Assembly (NCBI GenBank): GCA_009767595.1
Contig: VSDK01023979.1
Location: forward strand, 127,857 to 191,856
Direction of reading: 5' to 3'
Origin: Symbiodinium kawagutii
Lineage: Eukaryota; Sar; Dinophyceae; Suessiales; Symbiodiniaceae
DNA: 64,000 nucleotides
Shown here: piece by piece, positions 1 through 12,096 of the stretch
Position numbering within the stretch: the first letter of the stretch is position 1
How the letters are laid out: each line of letters opens with the position of its first letter
Position numbers and translations under genes: made by a program
The notes under the pieces: generated by a model
Databases searched by the model: none
What the model saw: the letters and a program-made list of their open reading frames with translations, nothing else
What the model was told of the DNA's origin: nothing

Positions 1-981
1 GTGGAAACGAATGGCGGATACCTTGGATCCGGATTCATTCAATTCATTCCTTGGTCCTCATCACTTGAAGGTTCCGGTAGCACCGGGGGGGGTCCAGCAT
101 GGCGATGATGTGACTGTGCTACTGTGACCCACTGTGCCACCCAAGGCCCGGGCTCTGCGGCAATGCGCGGTGTCAGCTGCTGCAAGTGATGGTGACTCAG
201 CGAGTGGTTCCTGTGGGTTGGTGATCCGCAAGCATGTATAGCACTAGCTGATCACCCCAGTCATCATCGACTCCCAAAAAGCTAGTAGCAATTTCAGCAG
301 CCGATAGCCAAGCCGATCACCGTCTTCTTTTTCTGGTTTTGCTTCAGTTTTTTTTTCAAAACCTTTTTCTCTTTGCATTTTCCCAAGAAAAGTTGTCACC
401 TGCCAGGTCGACAGTCGTCAAGGCACAAGCTCTGAACGAACTGCTGCTTTTGGATCCCCCAGTGCGTTCTCCAGATTCACGGGTTGGTGGGGCATGGTGG
501 AGCCCTGCGATCATCTGTTGATCATTTATCATGATCTAAAACCCAAGTGGGGCATTGCCATCACCACTCCATCAACCTGAGAAGCAGCTTGTGGTGGTTG
601 TTTGGTCCCTGGAAGCATCCGAAAATGTCGCTTGGCCATGGATGAACCAACGCAAGCCACCGGTGGTTTCTCCGGATGACCTGGCAAGGCCAAGTTCCCA
701 CCGTGAACATCTACGGCAGAGAGCTGAGCCATACTTCAGTGCCGGGGAATGCGCCAAGTGGTCATGCTTCGAAACAGCACTGGTCGTTGCAAAATTGTTG
801 TCAATGGATATCAATGCTCGGAAATTAGGACCATTGGCCATCAATAAACCATTGTGTTATAAACCTATCGATAATGGTGTAACCTTATCACATGTCACTC
901 ATATCTGGCCATAGGTCGTCAGCCGCGTCATTTCCTCTGAGGCCAAGAGTTGGAGGTGGACATCAGCGCTAGAAACCACAG
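1..981. other. No confident gene; mixed repeat-like DNA
   Basis: Open frames exist around 555-900 on both strands, but none shows a recognisable domain and the competing frames look equally plausible. I see no RNA gene or mobile element here. The right end may hold an upstream exon of the candidate gene ending at 1061. Confidence 0.4.
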
Positions 982-1061
982 GCAGCCCCCCCGAGCTGGT
1001 GCTGAAGCTTCGGGGCGCCACAAAGGAGGATGGCTCAGTGGCGTTTCTTGGGGCTCTGTGA
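982..1061 (+). CDS. Candidate 3' terminal exon, unknown protein
   Basis: A CACAG acceptor is followed by an open frame ending in TGA at 1059-1061. The peptide includes PELVLKLRGATKEDG and has a coding-like mix of charged and hydrophobic residues. There is no start codon, so this would be a last exon. The family is not recognised. The call rests on the acceptor, frame and codon texture only. Confidence 0.25.
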
Positions 1062-1106
1062 GGTCCAGAATGGCATATCTTCCACTGAGGGTTGAAGTAA
1101 TGATTC

Positions 1107-1162
<56 letters not shown>
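1107..1162. repeat. (ATG)n microsatellite
   Basis: An uninterrupted trinucleotide array of about 18 copies. It gives poly-Asp or poly-Met open frames that should not be read as protein. Confidence 0.97.
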
Positions 1163-1257
1163 ACTTAATGTGGTACTCAGTACGATAAGAAATTATGGTT
1201 AGGTAACGGTCAATCCATTGTCATGGGGACAACGTCAGCTGCAGCTAGTTTGCTCAG

Positions 1258-1377
1258 TCATGGAAACGCGCCGTCGCATCCTCTTGGGAGGCTTGGAACG
1301 TGGGAGCCAGTGCTGTCACGCTGCGGCGAGAAGCTGAGGTAGATCTTGCTGCAGATCAACTTGGAACGGAAATATGA
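1258..1377 (+). CDS. Candidate 3' terminal exon, unknown protein
   Basis: The acceptor TTTGCTCAG precedes 39 codons and a TGA. An in-frame stop just upstream requires the exon to begin here. The predicted peptide starts SWKRAVASSWEAW and ends with an acidic stretch. No family recognised; no upstream exon was located with confidence. Confidence 0.3.
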   Translation, partial: SWKRAVASSWEAWNVGASAVTLRREAEVDLAADQLGTEI

Positions 1378-1893
1378 TGGACTCAAAGGTGAACCATAGT
1401 CACCTCAAGGTGCCCGAAAGGAATAGTCAGTTACTAGCTACTAGTTTCCTAGTAGCAGTTGGGGTTTATTTGACAACTTAGTCGTTTAGTCACCAGTTAC
1501 TAGTCCGAATAATGATAAATTTTTGTCAGTGGCTCAAAGGCGAAAAAAACACCGACCCAATTAACCAAGTTCCTAAAAAATGTTGGCGCTGGCACCTGCC
1601 CCAAGTTGGAACATTGGGAAAGTTCCGGGGCTCCGCTCAGGCCTGAAATTTTCCTACCACAAGCAACGCAAGCCTGATGGTGGTCCGCGTGCGTCCCTGA
1701 GAGCCAGCGGCTACCAACGGTGCTCCCCAGCCATCCGCACCGATTGCATGTGCCCTTCGTGGCTGTTCCTTGTCGTGAAGAGGGCAGCCTTCGTCAGCGC
1801 ACGGTGCATTTTCAGGCGATGTTTTCATTCGAGGAGATGTTCCACTCTCAGACTGGGGGGTGAAGTGATGATTTGGAGTGGGACCCTGGGCAG

Positions 1894-1979
1894 TTGATCA
1901 CTGAGGTTTCTGCCACAAATCCAGTTCAGCTTGTCATCAGCTGGGCCCTGAACAAGCGGGCACCATGTGTTCCCAGGAG
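1894..1979 (+). CDS. Aldo-keto reductase-like exon (fragment)
   Basis: After a GGGCAG acceptor, the frame reads LITEV, then NPVQLVISWALNK, then VPRS. This matches the aldo-keto reductase signature in which a Pro-x-Gln precedes a Trp-Ala-Leu helix and a (I/V)P(K/R)S box that contacts NADPH. Only this piece is visible. The exon probably ends at the AGGA|GC that follows (a GC donor). The other exons of the reductase were not found with confidence. It may be a gene remnant, because the flanks look noncoding. Confidence 0.4.
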
Positions 1980-2240
1980 CCTTTTTGGACATGGCATAAT
2001 GTTGGTGGATGAAGGCTGGAAATGGATGAAATTGGCTAGTTAACCAGCACTCTTAGCTGGGTTGTTCTGCCCTTTCAAGTCAGTTCATTTGCTCCGCTTT
2101 GGTTGTCCCACCTTGGCCACTTGGAGTATCCGCCCTTCGGAACTGGTGACATTCATCATGGTTATAGGGGGTTATATGGGGTTAGTTCATCCGCCTTATA
2201 ATCCTTATAGGGTTACCATGGCCATCCCAGTTCTGCACAG

Positions 2241-2377
2241 CGGCCGCGAATCTGACGCTGCCTTCGAATCTCTCAGGTGCTCCATTCGTCCACCTCGCCA
2301 GTCGCGTATTGAACGACAGCCAGATGCTCAACTGTGGGCCTCATCTTCCTGCAGGGGGGTGGCAGGTAGTAGAGTGA
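2241..2377 (+). CDS. Candidate 3' terminal exon, unknown protein
   Basis: CTGCACAG is followed by a GC-rich open frame ending in TGA at 2375-2377, with the peptide GAPFVHLASRVLNDSQ in its middle. It could be the last exon of the reductase-like gene upstream, but the sequence does not match the usual reductase C-terminus, so the link is only positional. Confidence 0.3.
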
Positions 2378-3082
2378 TGGCCAAGTGATGAATATAATGC
2401 TGGTTAAACTGTGGCTAGCGATATGGTTGAACTGTGGTAAATCATGGCTAGGAATGGCCCATTGATGGTTATTTGGTAGCCAGATGAATGATCTGCGCGA
2501 CTTTCTTCTGCTTCTCCGTCGCTCTCTGTCCTTCCCTCTCTGCCATCATGCGCGTGGATCCACGATATAGGCAACCTGCGCGTTGGCAATCCCAAAGTCC
2601 AGAGTCGGGACGGCACCGACGACGCATCAAGGCTCTGAGAACATGCGCTACGGGCACTTGCTGGCAGGCAGGATTTTGGAGCAGTGCTTAAGGAGCCCGA
2701 AGCAACAACAGGAATGATGCTAATGAGCTAATTACCAATGGTTACGACATAGTGGTTGATAATGGTGGATAGCTGTTAATGATGGCTGATACCTTTCAGC
2801 CTCGGTCCCTTCGGGAGGCACAAAAAACTACCTCTGGAGATGTCTACAGAGAGGGAGAGAACCCTGAATGAAAAATTGTAGTTCACCAATGGTATATCGC
2901 CCACTCAGGGAGCACTCTATGGTTGCTAACCGGAAGTAATGATTAATGGCCTACAGGCGGTTCTTCCCAGAGATGAAAGGCTCAAATCGGCTGGAATTGG
3001 TGCACACATCTACCTGGATGACATGATCAATGCTCGGACTTGGAAGAAAGACTAGCGATTGAAACACCGAAACCCTGCTCAG

Positions 3083-3123
3083 GGGTTCTGGCCCCTTGAT
3101 TCGAGGGTTCTGGCCCCTTGATT
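3083..3123. repeat. Short tandem duplication, 22-bp period
   Basis: The 19-mer beginning GGGTTCTGGCCCC occurs twice, 22 bp apart. Confidence 0.85.
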
Positions 3124-3624
3124 GCTTTCGTCCATCATTGTATCTGTCAATGATGCTATCAGACCGCGCAACCACCCAACGTGCAGCAGCTTGGTGAACG
3201 TCAGGTGTCAACATTTCCGGCATGGCCTGCCATGTCAGCGTGGAAGATTCGGCGGAGGTGAGCCAGCTGGAAGATTCCCAGTCATAACCATGCGGAAAAG
3301 GTACAGCATTTGAGAAAACATCTTCAGAAATATGATGCCAAAATTATGATGAAGCCATATGAAGCCTGTCAGCTATCGCGGCTGGATTTCTTTGAACACA
3401 AGGGGACAGCTTGAACCAAAAAGCTTCCAACTATACGCCGCCCAGGGGCTGGTGCTACCTTCATCAGCCAAGGCAGGGCGCGAAGAAGAACATCACCCAA
3501 GTGAACCTCCCAACAATTGGACCATCATTGAGAATTGACCAGGCTGTTGTTACTGTACCATTTGAAAGCTTTTTGGTTGCCCCTTTCTGGCCACAATTCG
3601 TCGATCGCGACTGCCCTTCCTGGA

Positions 3625-3712
3625 GTTGTTGTCGTTGTCGTTGTCGTTGTCGTTGTGGTTGTCGCTGTCGCTGTCGCTGTCGCTGTTTGTCTTCTTCTTC
3701 TTCTTCTTCTTC

Positions 3713-3777
<65 letters not shown>

Positions 3778-3778
3778 G
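3625..3778. repeat. Compound trinucleotide microsatellite (GTT/GTC/CTT)
   Basis: Blocks of GTT, GTC, CTT and again GTT repeats follow one another for about 150 bp. All three frames stay open (poly-Val, poly-Leu, poly-Cys), which is a composition effect and not a gene. Confidence 0.97.
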
Positions 3779-6700
3779 CTACCTGCACACTCGGTCCATG
3801 GGGGATCATTGGGGCACGTTCTTTGAGATGGTCACTGGGCAGAGTGGAAGTGCTGGAAGCTGCACTGTTTGGAGGCCCAGTCCCTGGACAGCTTGCTAAA
3901 GGGCCGCGGTCCTGCTCGGAGCTCAACGAACGCCATCATGGGGGGTGGATTGGGGATGGAAGGAATGAAATGAGCAGCTGAACTTGTATATCGATATATA
4001 TAACCAAAAGATGTTTATGCTATCTTACGCTGCTGGGCTCACGGCGAGTACTTGTAGTCCGTCACATGTATTCCAATGGACTGACCAGACGTGAGCTCCA
4101 TACTCTTTCTGTGCGTAAGCAGTGAGGGCACCCGCATGGGTCCATCGATCATGGCTATGCCCCAAAGCATCCAAAAGCAAACTTTTCGATCAAGGATGTA
4201 CCCAACCTTGAGGGGGAAGCCACTCATCTGATGATGCTGGTTTATTCATTTTGTCCAACCTGCGGGGCAGAAACCTACAAGAACGAGGCATCACTCTGTT
4301 TGAGGGGGTAATGGTGCATGGTGTCATGGAGAATAAACTCCTCTTCCCGTGTAGTTATTAGCACAGTCTTGGCCGTGATATATACTTAGATCATAGAGGA
4401 TCCAGGAGGATCCAAGAGGATCCAGGAGGGTCATGAGCCGTAGCCTTGCCATTTTTCATTCCCAGCGATGGTTTTCCAAATGCATCTCCGGGCTCCAGGC
4501 TTCTACAGGGTCAGTGTCGGGAGCCTGGGTCAGTCATTGGTAGCGATCCATGGATCCGTTGGCCTTTCTGGTGGCTGCACAGGTTGGTGCTTCAGCTTCT
4601 GGATCTTCCTGCCTTGCGCTCAGTGACTCGATGATTTTTGGAGCTCCCGAACCTGTGCTTGGGCAGGGTCGGGCAATCCTTTCCCCCCGTTCTAACCTGC
4701 TCAATTTCGTAGAACTTCTGACAAAAATGTAGAACCTTTGCCGAAACTTTCGTTGATCATGGTGAAAAATGCTAGTGAATCGTGACAGATTTAGCTGAAC
4801 CCTTCGGGATGGCGATGGAGAGAGAGTGACAGATTTGGGATTGAAGAAAATTATCACAGAAGTACACCGATGATTCAACAGAAACAGAAGCCATCGAGAG
4901 ATGGCAGAGATGGCTTCAGCAGCCAACCAGTATCAACCCCATAGATTTTGATTTCCATCTTCCAACCATGGGAATATCTCATCCAAGGACTCGGAAGCCT
5001 GCAGGATTCCCTATGGTCGCGAGGTGGGAAGGTTGCAAGTGGTGTCGCATCTTTGGCCCCTGAAAGCCATCTTCGGCCCCATGGCCAACCCAGATCCCTT
5101 AGATCGAAATGGCCTGCCCTTCACCAAGGAGTTCTGCTGGGCCTGATGGGGATCATCAGTTGGGTTCATGCGGAACACCATTGGGATGCGCAGTCCCCCC
5201 TTGAGCTACGTGAGGCGGATGTCACATGGGACACGAAGACTGACAGCTTCTTGATGCTTCCCTGGCGCGCTTGTAGGGTTGCTCCATCAGCCGAGTGGTA
5301 GATGTACATTTGAAAAATATCAACAAGTATTCATCAACCACCTATATTTGGGATAGCCCCGGCCATTCAAGGTCGACCGGGGGCGGCTAATACGGATCTC
5401 ACATGAGTAGCTTGAGTTCTGTCATCCAGTGCTCGTTTCATCTCCGCTGCCAGGTGCCGTTTAGTTATGCCAAGACCACCTCAGATGGCCTGGGGGCACG
5501 GGAGGTCCACAGCGGTGTGACAAGGTGGCGTTGCATTTCCCAAGAAACCTCAGTAGATGCCATCATACATCAGCGAACGCCAGGTACAACAGTTGAACCC
5601 CTAGAAGTTGTACATCAGTACATGCACCAGTCCAACCAACTGGAAAAAGAATGTACCCCTTGCGGTTATGTTTACAATATTTCGCACGCTCAGATAGGTG
5701 CATGAAAACTTTGGAAAATCCTGGGGGGCCAGTGGTGGTTGTGTCTTCGGCTGCCGTGGAGCATCCATGAGCTGTGGATTCTTTGGAAGACTACCATCGT
5801 TGCAAAATTTTCCGGTCGTGCGCGACTTTACACCAACCTAACGGGTTAAGTATTCAGTGCGCCCGCTCTCCAACCTCATTTTTCCTGTCTGAAGAAATTA
5901 TGACGCAACAAGAGGTCTGTCGTATGGCCACTGGAAACCACGCTTTCTACACATTTAGTCAATCGTATCCGCCATGGGGGTAGAAAGGAATCTGTACCTT
6001 CGGAGCGGTATCAAACTTAAGGTTGCTGGCCAGACAGTCTGCTGAAGGATCCCGGTTTGCCAAACGTAATGTTATTTATCAAAAATTTGCTTTTCATGGA
6101 CGAGTGCAGTGAAGTTTGCTTGGACCTCAGAGTGTTGCTTTGCACGAAAAAACCCATGGCAAATGTAGCTGGCGGTGCCAATCTCTTACTTCAGCCTTCA
6201 ATAAGAAGCTCCTCCAGCTGCACCTTAATCATCCTTAACCTAGTGTTCCTCAACCACGATCAATCAGAACTGGTGGCCTGGTCGGCACCCCTAGGGAGAC
6301 GTGTTCCTCGAAACCAGCGGGGCGGCCCATCCGCGGTCAACTCCCTGAGGTTCTGCTGATCACATCCACTGTTTGCGTGTGGAACCGAACCCCTGCGGAC
6401 CTGGAGATTCAGTTTTTGGCCGCAGCCTTAACGAGCCTTGACCTGGTACTGTAACATGTTCAAATGAGCAGCGTTCAAAAGTCTGATGATTGATATGAGT
6501 TGAATGGCAGTTTTCCCGTGTTTTCTATGGGTTGCCATGGTCTCATCCCCTGACGTGTTCAACTACCCCCGCATGGGCTGAGGCTCCGAGTGCAATGGAG
6601 TCTTCCAGGCGCTACGTTGGATGACTGGCAAGCCAGGGTCATGGGTGAGTCTTGATGGTTCACGATGGTCAAACATGGTGACCTATGATCCTATGGTTCA

Positions 6701-6798
6701 ACATGCTTGATCATGGCCATGGCCGCTCATAGCTCGGTGAAACATGCTTAATCAATTCTGCTAATGGTCAAGACTGGCTGAAATTGTCATAGTCGCAG
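3779..6798. other. No confident gene; a few coding-like stretches
   Basis: Coding-like segments occur near 4446-4740 and 4950-5300 on the + strand, but alternative frames compete and no family is recognisable. The minus-strand frame at 4039-4227 is also unsupported. The rest is AT-rich with scattered repeats. Confidence 0.4.
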
Positions 6799-7044
6799 AA
6801 ACTGCACCACCTGCAGGGTGCCCTGGTTGAGAACGGGGCATCTCCACATTGCTATGGAAAGCTGCAAGAAGGGGTGCAGCCGCAGGCTGGAGCCTGTCAG
6901 ACCGACCTCGGCGCATTTGAGTTGGACGCCCCAGTGCTGGGAACGCCTTGGGATGCTGGACCTATCTGGACCGCCAATGCGACATCTGAGGCATTGATGC
7001 GAGATTGCTTCGGCCTTGGATCTGAAGATCTCTTGAATCCTTGA
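6799..7044 (+). CDS. Candidate 3' terminal exon, unknown protein
   Basis: Directly after AGTCGCAG, 81 codons stay open to TGA at 7042-7044. The peptide has good coding texture (for example LGTPWDAGPIW and EALMRDCFGLG). There is no start codon, so at least one upstream exon is required. The antisense frame over the same bases is a shadow. No family recognised. Confidence 0.4.
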   Translation, partial: KLHHLQGALVENGASPHCYGKLQEGVQPQAGACQTDLGAFELDAPVLGTPWDAGPIWTANATSEALMRDCFGLGSEDLLNP

Positions 7045-8655
7045 TGCCGGTGCCAAGAATGGTTGCACTATACATCTTGTTGCCCAAGGCTCACCGAGGG
7101 TGTGTCTGGTGAGGCTCGAGCATACGGCTCAGACGTGCTCTGAAGATTCATTTCTGGTCGCATCAACTGGCCAACTAAGTATAGCTTTCCAACTGGGCAT
7201 GGGCCCTGGCATGAGCTTATAGGAATGTCCGGGGCCAAGGTGCCAGGAAGCCCTGTGAAATCTGGTGTCGAGGCCCGGGGGAGCTACCATGGAAATCCAC
7301 GAAACAAGCTTGTCAACGTTTGCAACGGAAAGATGGCCAGAGATTTGTTCGTACAGAAAATCATACTTATCACATCCACATTGATCATGATTCATGGCTG
7401 TGCAATGGTGATCCCACCTGCCAAGCTGCAGGTTGAGCCAGAGAGTGAGCCTTCAGATGCCGTTGGGGGCACTTTGCGGCTCGGTAGTGGCCTCGGATGT
7501 GACCATGTCAACAGGATCAGCTTGGACATGCCGGGACTGAGCATCACGGGGTTTTCTAGCCTTGTTAGTGAATTTTCGACACCCAACAAGTGGGGCCGCG
7601 TGGGTTCACGAGAGGTTGTCTTTTGAATGTTTGACCCCGCTTGTTGGTGATTGTGAAGTGTATCATGATCAGGATCTCCCATGATGTTATTATAACGACC
7701 TTCATCAGACCATTTTGTGACTATGTAACGACCATCATTAGGCTATTTTGTGACTATACACCGGCCTTCATTAAACCCATTGTTTTGTGACATTTTGTGA
7801 TGTAAACTCCCCGTGTCTCCCCTGGTTGTTCCATGCCCTCCTCACTGCGCTCACTGCGGTCTCCAGGAGCAGGTCAGCTGCTTTCTGCTCCAACGGCTGC
7901 GCAGCTGCGCATGGGCCAGGTGTGCACCAAACTCTGTCGTTGTGGCCGCTGTTCTTGGACCTCCTCGGTCGACTGGCTGACCACAACAGCAGTGAACTTC
8001 CCCCATGGGATATGGTGGTTATATGCTAAGTAATTAATGGTTACAGGCTTAATAATGGTTCTAATAGTAACAATGGTGATATGATTAATAGCAACCCATG
8101 GGCAGTTTCTAGTAATCATGTTGATGTTAAATGTGTCTGTTCGGTTATGGTTGGTTGCTGCCCCTGAAAGAATTGGATGCTGCCGTGGGTTTGGGGCATT
8201 GTTGTGATGGTGGGGCATAGCTTTGTCACCATGGCAGCTGCCTTGGCATGGAGGCCGTCCTACAACTGCGCCCAGCCCTGACCGATGGAGGTGTGACGTA
8301 TACGTGGTGACAGCCTCAGCCACCAGCCAAGTCGGTGAAATTTCGATAGCCAAGTTGGCTGGTGAGATTTCATAGCCAAAGTTTCAGTGAAAGAAAAATT
8401 GGGTACTTGGGGAAGGCAACCATGATGCACTTGTAATGACCACCTACTGTAGTCGATTCCATTTTTTGGGACGGAACTGTCCCGTACACATTTGAATCGA
8501 TTGGCCGCTTGGTCGTTGTGTGAGGTGGCCTGTTGGCTGAGATAGGAGAATTTTTCATCTCAGTTCCAAAGCCTTGAGGTCTGAGCCTTTCTTCGCAATT
8601 CCAGCTGGAGCCTCAGAACGTTGAACGTGTTACTCGCTTCGCCTTGACTGCATAG

Positions 8656-8778
8656 ATCACTGGTGGCACGCCCAAGTGGTGGTCCCATGTCTCAGGTCGC
8701 TACCCCCAACGGCAGCGAGATGACGGTGTGTTCATCACCGCCAAGGGCTTGGTGGCACCGGCAGCGGGTTGGTTGTGA
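8656..8778 (+). CDS. Candidate 3' terminal exon, unknown protein
   Basis: An acceptor CTGCATAG is followed by 40 codons and TGA. The peptide begins ITGGTPKWWSHVSGRY and contains DDGVFITAKGLV. It reads like protein, but I do not recognise it. The preceding bases are open in the same frame up to the TAG that forms the acceptor, so the exact intron is unclear. Confidence 0.35.
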   Translation: MTGGTPKWWSHVSGRYPQRQRDDGVFITAKGLVAPAAGWL

Positions 8779-9599
8779 TAGGTGGTTGTGCAACTGGGTT
8801 TGTGCATAAATGAATGCCAATCATAGGGGGTACATGATTACCAATGATTAATGATTACCAATTGGTATAAAACATAAATGATATAGCCAATCATTAATGA
8901 TTTACTCTTTCAAGCCGGCTGATATAAAACAGAGTGGTTCACCCACGACGATCCAAGGTTAGAATTCCAAAGATTTGACAAGTTTGCCACACCTCGGGCT
9001 TCTGGATGTTCCGTCATGGGGATGAGAATCTTCGAGATGTCAAGGCAATCTCCCACCTTAAGGGAACCCCCAACAGATCCCAACAATGGCAAGGATTCCC
9101 ACAAGAAATGGGATTGCCCTCATTAGTCTCGGGCTGGCAGAGTATTCTCCCAAGGACATCCCCAACTATTCAGAGAAAGATCAAGTTGTTCTGCATGCAA
9201 TTGGTCTCGATTGTTGTGGCCGTGGCCAAGGCGTTACTTGTAATCCGGGGGTTGGGACTGTGCCCTCGGATTGTCGTTCCTCCAACTTGCCCTTGGCCCT
9301 TGTTCCAGCTTGGTTTGGAGCAGCTTAGGCCTCCCGAGATGGAGGAGTTGACGTGGAGGGATCCATGGAATCATGGGGGCACCTTGCGTTCCCTGAGAAT
9401 GATGGTGCCGTTGGTAGGGAATCGGTAAGCTCAGCACAACTAACACTTTCCACATAGGTTGGTAGACAGATGAGACTCTCACAGCCGCACACAATCCCCT
9501 CGTACAATAGACGCCCGAAAGTTCCGGGTGCCAAACCTTGTGCCCTAGAGCTGCGCTAGCAGGACTTGCCCAAGAACTGGCTGTACCTTCGGACCAGTT

Positions 9600-9902
9600 G
9601 TGGCGGCAACCCGCAGGAAGGTTGGAGCAACGTGGAGGCCGCGGCGGGATCAGTATCAAACAGCTGAAGCGAATGGCCCCCCCGGTCAGGTGCATGCGCC
9701 TTTCACGGTGGTCAATGCTTGCCCTTGTGATATTCTTTGCCAGCTCGAAGCTGAGATGCGCTGCGCGATGTTTCACCACGGCAGGGCTGTGGGCAACGCT
9801 CACAGTGCTGAAGCACCGAGGTTCAATCCGCCGGTGCAGAAACACATGTTGGGCAAGGCGCCGGTGCTGTCGCCTGGTTTGGGGCACGGCAGCCTGCAGT
9901 GA
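9600..9902 (+). CDS. Candidate exon region, unknown protein
   Basis: A GC-rich open frame ends at TGA 9900-9902 after a CTGCAG. The better-looking part (about 9690-9900) includes VHAPFTVVNACPCDILCQLE. A second + frame (9538-10068) and a minus frame (9234-9887) are also open, because the composition is stop-poor, so the choice of frame is uncertain. Confidence 0.25.
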   Translation: MAATRRKVGATWRPRRDQYQTAEANGPPGQVHAPFTVVNACPCDILCQLEAEMRCAMFHHGRAVGNAHSAEAPRFNPPVQKHMLGKAPVLSPGLGHGSLQ

Positions 9903-10212
9903 TCAACCTCCAGGGGTAAATCACCTGCAGCAAGAAACGTCACAGCCACCAGTGCATGGCTGTAGATTGGCAGGCATAGGCGTGGGAAACCGCCAGATAT
10001 CCGGGGGAGCCATGCAGGAGAAGGAATCATTGCCCGTGGAGCTTGGCACTTGGAACGGCTGTAGCTAGCAGCTGGGGATCTTCCATGCAACACAGCTCCG
10101 CTCGCAGAAGCAAGTGACCCTTTCCAGAGGTTGGATGACCAGTTTCTACAGTTGGGATATGTTGGGATAGCCTTTATATACGGTCAAGTAGTTGCTAGGA
10201 GACTAATCGTAG

Positions 10213-10311
10213 GAGTCTCCGACATTGAGGCGAGGCGCCACCATTCATTTGGTGGTCGACAACGGCTTTGGTGGCGAGGCTTTGGTTGACGACCTGTGCG
10301 GTACTTTGTGA
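10213..10311 (+). CDS. Candidate 3' terminal exon, unknown protein
   Basis: AATCGTAG precedes 32 codons and TGA at 10309-10311. The peptide contains ATIHLVVDNGFGGEALVDD, a regular beta/alpha-like pattern. No family recognised. An upstream exon is needed. Confidence 0.3.
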   Translation, partial: ESPTLRRGATIHLVVDNGFGGEALVDDLCGTL

Positions 10312-10685
10312 TGACACAAAATCCACAAACCAGGCATGCGAAAATCTGAATCTTTTCGGCGGGGGCCAGATCATTGATTGAGAATCGCCAGTGAAAACGG
10401 GGTTTGAAACCCTGGGGTGGCCGTTGTAGATGGTCTGATGGTGCTTTTTACATCTTCTTACTGCTGGACCCGGCTGGGATACGTCAATTATATTCGCGCA
10501 ACTGCAGCCTGCAAAGTGCAAACTGACTTCAACAACCAGAATCATTTATTAATCAGTCGTTAGCCATCGTTCGCCACAATACCAGTTTTAAACCAGCAAG
10601 CATCAATTCAGTACATTCAGTACGATCATCGATTCACCAGGAGCCATTAATCATTCTCAATCGTTCTCTAACCATTGTTTATCCC

Positions 10686-11621
10686 ATGGGGTCGCCAGCG
10701 CCAGGTGGTGGTGCCGAACTGCGGTCACGCGGAAGTGACGCCGATCCGTGCCTTGGAAACAACGGCATGAGCAACGGCAACGCTGACCATGGTGAGTTTT
10801 TATGGTGAAAGTTCAAGGGTTGGTGATAGTTGATTGGCGGTGAATAAATCGTTGTTTAACTGTTGAACATGTTAAGTAACGGTTTGTGATGAGTAATGAT
10901 GGCAGGCTGAGTTAGATGATTGGTGATGAATGATGGATGACGGTAGATGATTTTATAGATTGATTATGATGGTTGGTGATGGGTATTGATGCTTGATGAT
11001 TTCTAGCGGTGACGATGTCAAGTGGGTAGTCATGGTTGGCAAATGTGGGTTAAATATAATGGTTTATACTGGCGCTCAAGTGATGGTAGCGCTTAATGAT
11101 GAGACGGACTGTTATTGATCATAAAATTGCTAACCAAAACAGGTGCCAACCGTGTGATGCTGAACAACACTAACAGATAGTGCTGAATAGGAGCTTTTGC
11201 GGACAAGCGTTTCACGCTTTGCTGGAAAACATTCAGCATGAAAATGATGGATTGTCCACAGAACACGTTACAGTCCGTTACAGTATTGAAAACATCCTTT
11301 TCGGACACGTTGGCAAGAAAATCGTAAAATTATCATTAGCACCCGTCAGCACATCGCAATAGTGAGTTTCCATCACACGAACCAATTGAATCGCTACTGA
11401 TCAGTGATGAACCATCACCAGCCTTCACCAATTGTGAACCATCAATAAGCCATTGACCAAAGATTCTTGACCATCAGCCATAGTCAACCACAGAGCCGCT
11501 CGGTGGTTTCTGGTTTCGCTTTGAGGCTTGGACAACGAAGGTTACTTCAGGCTCCGGACCCCCCGTGTTACAGGATCTGGATGTGGGAAGCGGTTCCCCC
11601 AAACCTCCACGCGAGACGTGA
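10686..11621 (+). CDS. Small two-exon gene, unknown protein (77 aa)
   Basis: Exon 1 (10686-10791) starts at an ATG and ends in phase 1 at a textbook donor, G|GTGAGT. Exon 2 (11494-11621) follows CAACCACAG, completes the split codon and runs to TGA at 11619-11621. The joined frame is open throughout (35 codons plus 42). The protein is Gly/Ser/Pro-rich (GSPAPGGGAELRSRG near the start, GSGPPVLQDLDVG later), has no membrane segment and no domain I know. The 702-bp intron is AT-rich. Coding-like sequence continues past the stop in another frame (about 11740-11820), so an alternative 3' end is possible. Confidence 0.5.
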
Positions 11622-12096
11622 AAAGCACGGCGCGATGTTTGGGAAGCCATGGGAAAGCCCTGGGTAACGAGGGGAAAGCATGGGGAACGCATGGGGAACG
11701 CATGGGGAGAGCCTGGGAAAGCGCATCAACGCCGCTCAGCCAGGTGGACCTGCAACGGTCAACCGGGCCGTACGAGGCCGCGCTGGCAAAGCTGCAGACC
11801 CAGCGGGGAGATGGTCATTGGACCGGTTTTCTTGGGAGGCCTCGCCTTCCAATGCAGAAAACTTTCATCCAAAATCCGCTGTTTTCTTTTGGATTTTTGG
11901 ACTTTGGCTGTTGGCAATGTTTCAGCCAGCAATGTTTGATGATTGGTGAGTAATAGTAGTAGGGACTCTTGACAGCATTTCAGATCAAATCTATGTGTTT
12001 AGCATTCTGATTGCAGGGTCACCCGTGAATGTTGGCCAAGAATGTTTCTGACACAGCAGAAATTGCAATTGAAGACGTCTCAACTCCATTCAACAG

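Noticed and set aside
3525..3981. Long open frames rich in Val, Leu, Cys or Thr
   Set aside because: They are translations of a trinucleotide microsatellite.
4039..4227. Minus-strand frame that reads plausibly as protein
   Set aside because: No domain, no splice context, and all other supported genes are on the + strand.
9234..9887. 217-codon minus-strand open frame
   Set aside because: Rich in Arg, His and Pro, as expected for the antisense of GC-rich + strand coding; no domain.
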